DNA of 64,000 nucleotides from Lumbricus rubellus (taxonomy: Eukaryota > Annelida > Clitellata > Crassiclitellata > Lumbricidae): assembly GCA_945859605.1 (NCBI GenBank), contig OX243815.1:35457785-35521784 (forward strand). The letters run 5' to 3'. The notes beneath the pieces are model-generated. The model saw nothing but the letters and a program-made list of their open reading frames with translations. It searched no databases and was not told the origin of the DNA. Position numbers and translations under genes: made by a program. Positions 50,301-62,300 of the stretch are shown piece by piece. The stretch's first letter is position 1. Each line of letters begins with the position of its first letter.

Positions 50301-53300
50301 ATATTAACATTGAAACGATTATTGAAATTTAATATGGAATGATTATAATCTATCTAGCTATCGATAGGCCTATGTGAAATTTTATACTGCCGGTTCAAGA
50401 TAACTTTTCAGAGATGCTGCCTGAGCAGTTTTTGGAAAAAGTTTGACAAGTCCCATAGGAAAAAATAGCATGTGGAATACACAAACCACGATTGTCATGC
50501 TGCACAATATAGTTGAGCACCAAAATGTGTAAGGTGGCGTTTATCTCTGTCTTGCACTCAGTTTCGTCGCACAGACACAAAATCAATATAAAAAATAAAC
50601 GCTTAAGTCGACCAGTCACTTTATCTACTAAGTTTATTTCATTTTATATAAAGTGCACAAATTTAGGGAACCCGGGGCGGGCCACTTGAAATCACCTCGC
50701 GCATTATCCAAAAATTGTATTGTATTGCATTTAAACATTTATAAAGCGCCTCAAGTAGGGTGAACCATTCAGAGGTCCTCCCAGTGTGCAAGGCCACATG
50801 AGAAAAACAGGTTTGAGAAGAGACAAGGCAGAAGACAGAAGTGTAGAGCGAACAGAACGAAAAGGTGCACTCCAAAGTGAAGGACCAAATAAGGCAAATG
50901 ATCGAGACTGAGCCATAGCAGACTTTCTAGAGCGTTGAACCAAGAGGTCAAATCTGTTGGATGAACGAAGTGGACGGTGGGAGGAAGCTAAGTGAGGACG
51001 AAGTAAAACTTTAGCCAGATATTTTGGGACAAGACCCTGCTGAGCCTTTACGATCAGAGTGAGGATCTGAAATTGTATAAGAGCACGAAGAGGAAGCCAA
51101 TGGAGTTCATTAAACATAAAGGTAGAGATGCGAGAGTACTTGTGGGCAATCAGTCTAACAGCCGAGTTGAGCACCGAATGAATCGATGACTAAAGTCTTT
51201 CGATGGCATTTGACTATGTACATTAAAATTATATTCTGTTCAGATCTAAACAATAAACCATAATAACAGTTAACAAATAGGCCTATTAGTTGTCGAATTG
51301 GATTTTCCGGTGGCTTTTCAAACCCCAGAAATCATTACAATATTAACATAAAAAACCGTCAAATTTGACTTGACTTTGTTCTTTACTTCATTTTATACAC
51401 AGTGGAGGAATTTAGCATGCTCTGGCAGGCCACCTGAAATCACTCAGATGTGGCCCGCATGTTGGACAGCAATGCACTACTGTAATATAGAGAAAGAAAT
51501 TACCAGACTTACTCGGGAGGGTGAATCTTTGTTGAATGCTTGTAAACGGAAGAATAAAGATGACTCCATACACCTATTGGCAAAAAACTATAATCATTAG
51601 CCATGATTCATTCATTCATTCATTCTGAAAATTTATATAGCGCCTCTTCAAGATGCCACTGACTAGTGATGATTAATATTCCACAGTCACATCTCGATTG
51701 CTAGGTTCACCTAGTTAGATATACAACATTCTGCTTCTGGTTCTTACCTGTTTTCCTTACCGAAAACATTCATACTGTGTAAGTTTATATAATATGACCA
51801 CCCTGTACATCTGCACTATCCATCTGATGCTGCGTGTCTACATCCCTGGAGGATGACCGACTTGAGTCACTGGAGGTGCTTCAATCAACCGAAATGACTA
51901 CGCCTAGCCCAACAAGCGAGAGAATTCTACTACTTTCATTTTAATGCCTGAAGTAGCTCACAAGCAGTGCTTCATCTACAAGTTTCTGGGGAGGGGAAGT
52001 TCCCCTAGAATGAAAAATATCTTGAGGTGTTTTACAGGTCTGGTGCCTACAGTGTATGTGTAAAATAAAAAATGCAATTATTATTATTGAGTTTTTATAT
52101 ACCGCACCTTCAAGGTAATCTACGCAGAAGTTTTCCCAGTCAAACCACGGCTAAATAATGCAGTCTTTAAGTCAGAAAGAAATATAGTGATGTGACCTCT
52201 ATATATTTTTAAAATATTTATTTTTTTATTATTTATTTTTACTATATATTTTTTACATTATTATTACTATACTTTATTATTATTTCTGTGTTTTACTTTA
52301 CATTTTTGACATATAACCAGGTGCGGTAAGTCACCAGGAATTTTGATTTTCAATTGAATGAACATACACATACACTGTGCGCACCAGACCTGTGGAGCTC
52401 AGATTCAGCTCCATGGCTCATATTCAGATTAACTGATCTTGTGCATGCAATAAATGCCTCAAATAAAAAATATACACAACATAAGTTAGAAATAGATTCT
52501 GCTTACCAGAAACAGACAGACAGAACTAACAAACGAAAAGAGCATTCCACCATGACCAAACAGAGTATAGCAATCATTCTCATAGGTAACGTTATGGAAT
52601 GACTCATTCTCGTAGACAAATTCCAAGGTTCCCTTGAAAATATAAAAACAAACAAATTCAAATAAAACAGGATGCTTGTTTATTTAGCAGAGAAAATATT
52701 CATTTCTTGAAGTTCAGAGGGTCACAGATCAACAAAGGTTAAGTAAATATGCAATAACAGCAAGAAAAATACTTTCCTTGTAACAGAAATCTCCAATTTT
52801 AACAACTCAACTGCAGAAGTGCTATATAATTGTGACATCAGTCAATTTCACTAGTAGTAATCTGCTGAAAGTCAGCCACACATCAAATCATTGCACATAT
52901 CACACGTCATATCATTGCACATAAAACACATCATATCATTGCACATATCACACTTCATATCATTGCACATATCACACTTCATATCATTGCACATATCACA
53001 CTTCATATCATTGCACATATCACACGTCATATCATTGCACATAAAACACATCATATCACACGTCATATCATTGCACATATCACACTTCATATCATTGCAC
53101 ATATCACACTTCATATCATTGCACATATCACACGTCATATCATTGCACATATCACACATCATATCATTGCACATATCACACTTCATATCATTGCACATAT
53201 CACACTTCATATCATTGCACATATCACACTTCATATCATTGCACATATCACACTTCATATCATTGCATATATCACACTTCATATCATTGCACATATCACA

Positions 53301-56300
53301 CGTCATATCATTGCACATATCACACATCATATCATTGCACATATCACACTTCATATCATTGCACATATCACACGTCATATCATTGCACATATCACACATC
53401 ATATCATTGCACATATCACACTTCATATCATTGCACATATCACACTTCATATCATTGCACATATCACACTTCATATCATTGCACATATCACACTTCATAT
53501 CATTGCACATATCACACTTCATATCATTGCACATATCACACTTCATATCATTGCACATATCACACTTCAATCAATGAATCAATCAATTTTCGTTTAATCG
53601 ACACTTCAGGCTGGCAGAACGCAGCATGTTACAAATAACTAATTTTACAAAGGTTTTATGTATAAGTTCAGTTTATATATGCAACATAAATAAATATTTT
53701 GCTTGAAGTAATATTAATTGATCTATATGTTTGCTAGGTTAAAAAATGTTTTTGAATAGTACTCTAGAGATAAAGTTACAATTATCTTTTTCCGGAAAAG
53801 AGAAGTCATGAGCCCGAGGACGGAGTTCATGACCAGAGGAGGGGCGAGGTGGAGGGAATAATCGGTACAGTACAGCGCTTTCTCCGTGGCCGGGGTTGGA
53901 CTGGGAGCGCTCCTGAGTAGTAACCTTGAAGGAGCGCTATATCAAATTCTCAGTAAATAAATAAATGTAATTTATCATTGCGTATTGCGTTGAACAGGCG
54001 TTCATCAGCATCATCTGCCATCTCTGCTGCACTGGAGGATTGAGATGGTATCATATCATTGCACATATCACACTTCATATCATTGCCCATATCACACTTC
54101 ATATCATTGCACTAATCACACTTCATATCATTGCACATATCACACTTCATATCATTGCACATATAACAAGTGCACATGCAAACAAACAAACATATCACAC
54201 TTCATATCGTTGCACATATCACACTTCATATCATTGCACATATCACACTTCATATCATTGCACATATCACACTTCATATCATTGCACATATCCCACTTCA
54301 TATCATTGCACATATCCCACTTCATATCATTGCACATATCACACTTCATATCACACTTCATATCATTGCACATATCACACTTCATATCATTGCACATATA
54401 ACAAGTGCACATGCAAACAAACAAACATATCACACATCACATCATTCCACATATCAAACTTCATATCGCTGTTAAAAATGCGGAACTTTTATCTTATTGA
54501 GCACTGTTAACACCATCTTATAAACTGTAAAGTGTTTTATAATAAACTAGCTGAATTACCCGGCGTAGCCCGGGACATCTCGGTTCTTCGTCCCCAGTCC
54601 AGATCCCAACCTGGTTCGCCACCCCAGATTTTTACACCTCAATCCATATCCCGCAGGACCCGCACTGACCGCAGGGTGGGTTCGCCACCCCTCCGGGGAC
54701 CGGGGTGGCCGGCATTTCCAACCAATCTCCCACCCGCCCCTGCGGGGCATGTTCACCACCCCTCCGGGGCGGCCGGCGTTTGCCGGTGAATTTTGTTTTT
54801 TCCTAAACCCATCCCGCCATAAATAATGTCCAGAAAGGAGATATCCTACGTACAACGACACGGTAGGTTATTAATTATCGGTATTAATTACATGTACCGG
54901 CATCTAGTGTCATTGTCTTGTCCAAACTTGCGATCAGCCGTTTATTAGCCTATCGGTGCTTTTATTATTATTTTGCGAACCGCGTGCTATTCAGCCGTCG
55001 TCAAGAAATGAGGTGAAGAAGTAATGACGTCATTAATGTATGCGCGCTCATTGAAAACAACATACCGTTTTAAATACAGCGTTAACTTTCGGATAGAAAA
55101 TTAAATGTTTGTAACTCGGGAAAGGTAAATTTTTTGGATTTCGAACCCCTATGTTTGTTCTCGGGTGCTGGACACGTGCGATGTTTTGGACATGTGCGGT
55201 GTTGAACGACTTATTTAATTAATATGCGAGAGGCGAAGATGGTATCGTCTTCGCGGTAATGGCGACGTTAAAATCGCTGCTTAAATTTGTAAAGTCGCTG
55301 ACTACAACATCGAAATTTAAAACGCTCATATCTCTGGTTTTAAAGTGAATTTAGACCTGAAAATAGTCATGTTGACCTACAAATTTGGGCAAGAATCAAT
55401 TGCAATTTTTTTATAAACCGACACTCTGTCGTTTAAGAGGAGTTCGTGCGACAAAAATCAAAATACATCCGTACAAAAGGACAAACTTTCAGATTTATAA
55501 TAAGATTGTTTCTCTATCATATGCATGGGAACTTGCAGGTTGGCTGAACAACTGATAATTATTCAAAGAAGCAGTGAGGCACATAATTATCTCAAAAGCA
55601 AGACGTTGCAACAATCTGTTACCTGAGTAAGAGAATAGATTAAAGAGATGAGGAATGTAAAAATGAGAACTCTCTGAATGCTTGTTCTGCTGTCCAGATG
55701 ACCTGTAGTTAAACAACATAACAGTCCATTCTAAACAGTATTTATAGTAGCTAAGTAAGTAGATGAGGCCTAAAAAAAATTGTTGTGTTTCCGGTAACCC
55801 GACCGACCCTATTTTATTGCCGCGACTCAAACAATTTTGTAAAATATTTTTATTTTTAAAAAAATTCTAAAAAAATTGTTTTCTAAAAAAATTTAAATTT
55901 AAAAAAAAAATATTTTTTAACATTTGTATTCACATAACAGAAAAGACGTCAACAAAATGAAATTAATAGGACAGTTTTCTAGAGCAGTTTTAGGTGCAGA
56001 CAGTCGGGAAATAGGCAGTTTATACTTGCTTAGAACACTGCCTAAAAATATTTTACCAAAATAAAAATATTTTCCGACCTACCTACCCAATTTTTTTTAG
56101 CTCTGTTACCGGAAACACAGGATTTTTTTAGGCCTGACTAAGATGAGTATTTACAGTAGCTAAGTATTTAATGCTTTCTAAGACTAGTGAAACAACTTTA
56201 AAGCTATCTGAACAGTATCACGCTTGTACGTTGTAGAGTGACTACAGCTGCCATAATTCACTGTAACAGAATGATAATAAAATAACAATATTTTTATATA

Positions 56301-59300
56301 CATATTGGTCATTAATAATAATAATGTAGTTATCAAAATCAGACACAAGTTGGTGGTGATATTTCCCCAAACTGGTTCAATTATGCCTCTAAAGCTGCAT
56401 AATCCATGTAGTAAACTGGTCAATGAAAATTTCGTACCATCTGTTCTGCTGCTTGAGCTACATAAATGAAGAAGAAGCACTAAACAGCAATTGACAAAGT
56501 AATCAACACATAAAGAAAACTTGGCTAACCAAAGAGCAGGCCAAATATGACAACTGACAACTCTGTGGCAAGAAGAAAGAACTTGAGAACAAGCCACATG
56601 ATCTGCAATAAATACAAGAACCACTGAACAGTGCTATGTCATTAACACAACAACGTACATAGTGCACAACGTTCTTCTCTTGGCTGCCAATAACCAAGAC
56701 TGCGATAAGCAGATAGCAGCATCACTTCCTAACAATATCCAACAGTAATTATAAATAGCATGACCAGCCTAATATCCCATGCAGAGCATCCACCTTATTA
56801 CCTCTGGTAACAAGAGGTAGTTAGAGAGTAGTCCTCTTCTTCCCATCACTTCCTCTCCAATGTCCTCTCCCGTTCTTACATGATGGGCGCAGCAATATCA
56901 CCCAGATGCAATACCAACAACAGTTGTCACTTGTCCACTCTGCCACCTATGTACAGGCCATGTACTGGATTTAACCCTTTAATGCCGAGATGGTAGTAAA
57001 TGGTATGGGAAAACCTATACCCTCCGGCATTAAAGGGCTAAGGAGCAGTGTTATTTTAGTTCCTGAGAATAGAATAAGAATAATAATTATTTTAATTTCG
57101 TTCCATGAAACGAAAACTGGAATAAAAAATAATTCTGGAACGAGAATAGAATAGGAATAAAAATTTCAATATTTTTCTGGAACAAGAACGGAATAGAAAT
57201 AGAAACTTTTAAACAACATTTAATAGTTTTTCGGACTAAAGGCGGCTCCTGATTTGTCACCACGCGGCGCTATGATAGTAGCTTCTCCGTATACTCTGTG
57301 TCAGAATAATGCTTTATGGTCATTTCCGCGTCAATTTACTAATTTTATAAATAGGTCAAAAGACTCGAGACACTGTTTTGTGTGTTACTGTAATCATTCA
57401 TGTTAGACATAACTATGAGAAGTGGAATCGGAAGTGGAACTAGAAATATAAATTTTCTAAATTATTTCTAAATAGGAAGTGGAACAAGAATAAGAACGAA
57501 ATTTATTTATAAAGAAGAACTAAAACTAGAATAAAAATTACAACAATGGAATAGAATAAGAATAGGAATAAAAATTAATGCTGGAACTAAAATAACACTG
57601 CTAAGGAGACACTCGTATTAAAGATCATGCATATTGCATAGTATGCAGTGTATTGCAGGCTGTCTGTTCTGTTAGTAGTTAAGTTTGATGTTAATAAAGA
57701 TTACCGCATAACCTGTACAGTGTACATGTACAGCGCTGTGCATCTGCAAGCATTTCATTAAAGAAAAATATTATTATTATTATTAGGTTATGTGACTCGG
57801 TGGCCTATCGGTAATGTGCTTGCTCACGGAGCATGCGGTTGCGGGTATCTCCGGGTAACGACCTTGGGCAAATTGTTTGAGCACACATGCCTCTGTCACC
57901 AAGCAGTATGATTTGATACCAGCATAAGCTGGGAAGTAAATGGCAAGTCCTGCGATACACTGGCCTCGTGTCCAGGACCTTGGGATTCGTCCATTGCTGG
58001 TTCATGGCCATTGAAAAGGAGATGAACGCCTCCCCATGTTCCACATGGTTTACTTTTTTATTAGGTCAACAATACAACCTATGTGAATTTTACATGACAG
58101 AGCAAGGATTGAAACCAGGGTCACGGAGGTCAAAAGCCAACATGTCAGCAACACAACAACTGTGCCACCTAATATATTCTATTGGTGGATTGCATGCAGA
58201 TTAATATCATAACAATGCAAGAATATTCGTAAGAAAAACTGTATCCATCTCTTGACTACTTCATCTCAGCTTCTCAGGTTTCTATTATTCACATTTACTG
58301 TAAATAATGGATGTTCATTAGATAAAGAGCTTTGGGTCTACTGGAAATGGGCAATTCAATTTTGGGATTTTTAATAAGCTGGTGTAGAGTCAACTGGATT
58401 TGAGTGCACATTAAGTGCATCCATTTTGGATGATCTATAAGAAAAGTGCAATGAATATCTATTCGCAAACATTTTCAATTCACACAAATTCTATAGAAAG
58501 CACATAATAAGGTTAAAGCTTGACAAATTTTGGACTTCAGATGTTTACTTTATCTGGCTGACCGTTGACATTGACACTACCACGAGTCAACAGTCCGTTG
58601 ACATTGACACTACCACGAGTCAACAGTCCGTTGACATTGACACTACCACGAGTCAACAGTCCGTTGACATTGACACTACCACGAGTCAACAGTCCGTTGA
58701 CCTTGACACTACCATGAGTCAACACTCCGTTGACATTGACACTACCATGAGTCAACAGTCCGTTGACATTGACACTACCATGAGTCAACAGTCCGTTGAC
58801 ATTGACACTACCATGAGTCAACACTCCGTTGACATTGACACTACCACGAGTCAACACTCCAATCCACCGACTGACACATGACATATGCCAATGTCTGCTC
58901 TCTGTGTAAGGGCCTCTCAAGGGCAACTCTTTTTCTAGCTCACTGCATTGTTTTGCTAGATTATTAAGTCTAGTAGCATATGACATTTAACATCTACAGC
59001 ATCAATTTTGAATGGCGCTATAAAAATATCCAATTAAAACAAATGGCATTAAACAGCATAGATAGACTAGTGCAGAGAGTACCATTAATTACTTTGCTCC
59101 TGAATGGCATTGCATAAATGTTCAGTTAAAATTACCATTACCAGTCTATCGTGAACCATTACATAACATACTTACATACATACATACATACAAAGCAGAG
59201 CATTTCAAGGGAAACTAAAATTAAGCTGTCATTATCTGCAACATTAATTTTTGTAAATATTTACGCCAAACTTTGTGAAACAATATTTGGTAATTAACTT

Positions 59301-62300
59301 AAATCACACTACACATTAACACACCCACAACTATAAAATGTGGCCTTTTGTTATAATCTTTTGCCATTTGTGCAACTGGATAAACATCTCTTTGCCATAG
59401 GTAATAATTATTCAATAATAATAATTTTCTCTTTAATTGAGCGCCTGCAAACGCACTGCACTTTACATACATTGTACAAGTTATGTGGTAATCTTAATTA
59501 ACATCAAACTTAACTATACCAACTGAACAGACAGCCTGCAATACACGGCGCTAATAGCAGCCTGCAAAACATATTCGCCCAACGGTGGCTCGACCTGCTA
59601 CCTCTCGCACTCTTGGCCAGCGTGTTTGCCCCGGTAACCTGCATGCATCTTGTATGCAGTAGTTGTTAAGGGCACCACTCACCCTGTCCTCAGTACTGAC
59701 ATCTTTCATGTTGGCATTGAGTATCATTGATGTGACACAACGTAATATGCTGATAACATCAGCCAAAACAACCTGAAATCCACATGTATCAAAACATCAA
59801 CATAAAAAGTTTTTGTCAAAAATAAAAAGCTGACAAGAAGCTGATATTGTATTGTAATCAACTACTATCTTTAGATTGCAACATGTATCCAGAATGCAAG
59901 TGTAAAACACATATATTCCCTCCTAGATATCTTTTTCGCAAAACATTTTTTAATGGTTGCACTTTCAGTTCTGGGCTTCAAACCATTTCTTGTTCAAATC
60001 AATGATCATCTACCTGGAATCAATATTACTTACTACGATACATTGTTGTTCACCATCCAGCCACCCCTGTTCAACCCGCTCCTTATCCTCCATAACACTG
60101 CTTCACCCTTCCATAACTTCACCATTAAAATTTGCTAATCGTTCTATATCCATTGCACTTTGGAACAAACTCCACCATCACTACGACAATCATCTGACCC
60201 ATCATACGAACTCACCACAACTCCACCTCCTGCTATTAACCCACCTGTCTTTCACTTGAAACTCAAAACACTGCTTTTTCACCGATCCTAATCCGATTCT
60301 TCCACTTTTCCTACCTTCCACACCATCTCAACTCTAGACATCATCCACCATAACCGTCTGTCTAACTCCTCGCCTGACTCTCCGGATCTTGACTCCCTGC
60401 CTATCGATTTTTTTTTATTGAGCGCTTGTGAATAAGCTGGTTCCCGCAACCTGGCTTTTATGGGCGCTGTAGAAATTTTGAGTTTACGATTACATTGCCG
60501 ATTTATTGCAAATTTTAACAATCAAATTGCTATAATAATAGGTAGTTACAAGTTCAATTCTAAAACTTTAAATACTTTTCTTCAAATTCATTTAAAATTT
60601 CTTCATTTTACAATGATTAATCTATATAATACATCTAACTTTTAAATAAATGACAACAGCAACTAATTTGTCAGGTGTGTCTTGTCATAGGAGTTGAAAA
60701 TAATTGTAAGCTATTTGCTATTTGTTGCCACTTGTACTAGAGGGGTTGCTAAAGTCTAAGGCGTAAAAAAAATGTTGTGTTTCCGGTAACCCGACCGACC
60801 CATTTTTACGACTGCGACCCAAATATTTTTGTAAAAAAATTTTATTAAAAAAATTTTTAAGAAAAATTTTTAACAAAAATTAAAACTTTTTTAAAAAACA
60901 TTTGTATTGACATAACAGAAAAGACGTCAACAAAATGAAATTAATAGGACTGTTTCTAAAGCAGTTTTAGGTGCAGACAGTCGGGAAATAGGCAGTTTAT
61001 ACTTGCTTAGAACACGTACTTTGTTGCAGCGTGCAAAAAAGACTAGTGGGGTATACTTTTTCGGATAGTCACTGCATAAAAATATTTTACCAAAATAAAA
61101 ATATTTTCCGACCTACCTACCCAATTTTTTTTGGCTCTGTTACCGGAAACACAACAATTTTTTTTAGGCCTAATATACTGCCTGATCTCACCTGCTGCAG
61201 AGGTGACAACAGAAGAATGCTGGACTCACAAACAACTGGCTGCTCATGCTTTACAGTAATGTCTAGAAACTTCCAGGTATCAGGTATAACACATGCAACC
61301 CAGATGGCCACACTTGTTGGGTATCCAGGGCTCTACAGGCCCCTTGCAATAGTGGCAGAATTGATCCGTTAATTCAATAGTCGTTGATGCCTCCACAAGA
61401 CATGCCTTTCTATTTCTTGTCATATAGATCTTTTATATACACTGTGTCCGGAAAAAAAGCGAACCATTTTGTAAATATGAAAATAAATAGTAAATATTCA
61501 TCGATTTTCACAATTCAAAGACCGTTCTTATCCTAACATATTTCTCTAACAATTGTGAAAATATAAAAGTTCAAGTCCAAATAATGACGTCATAATGACG
61601 TCATTTGCACAAAAAGTCAAATTTTAGAAATAAATGCGCAAAATCATCCAAAATTTCAATATTTTATGATGTAATTTATAAATAATAAATGTAAGTTTAA
61701 TTTTATTTTTATATCTGAATTATGTCAGTCTGCAATTTGTGGTCAAAGAGTACACCTTTGGCCTCAACGTAAGCGTCAAAAGGGTCGCTCTAATAGCCAA
61801 CAACAGCGTCGATAACCAGCTTATCAAAATCCTCCCAGGCGTTAACAATTCGCTTACGGAGTTCTTCAATGTCTCTTATCCTTGTCTTGTAGCCTGCACC
61901 TTATCCTCCATCAGTCTCCAACTCTTATTATCAGCGGGATTTAAGCGGGCGGCCGTTTAGTGGCCAAAGATTAAGAGGGATGAAATCTGAGTCTCCTTAG
62001 TCAACAATTCAACAGATTAACGAACTCAGTGAGCTGAAGCACTACTTTGTTTAAATGTTTAGGCTATTGTTCCGAATATTCCCGGATATCAGGCACCACT
62101 TTTTTTTATAGAGCAGACAATCCCTCTAATAAGCTGCATTTATTTTCACTTCTGGTTCTATTAAATGGATTTCCATTTTACCAAAAGCCAATAATACCAA
62201 CCGAACCATGCATGAATGGCCGGCTATATGCATTTTGATGCAACTGACGTCATCGTGACGTCATTATTGTGACTGGAACTTTTATATTTTCACCAATGTT

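Noticed and set aside
51720..51800. Candidate TPRA1 exon 7 reading YRVVILYKLTQYE
   Set aside because: In-frame stop and wrong phase; the segment at 51513-51573 fits motif, phase and splice sites.
52872..53577. Cys/Asp/Met/Asn-rich 232-codon frame and its opposite-strand 228-codon frame
   Set aside because: Produced by a 24-bp satellite whose period is divisible by three; both strands are open equally.
54532..54789. Pro/Arg-rich 85-codon frame
   Set aside because: Lies in a GC-rich repeat with CACCCCTCCGGGG units; composition explains the open frame.
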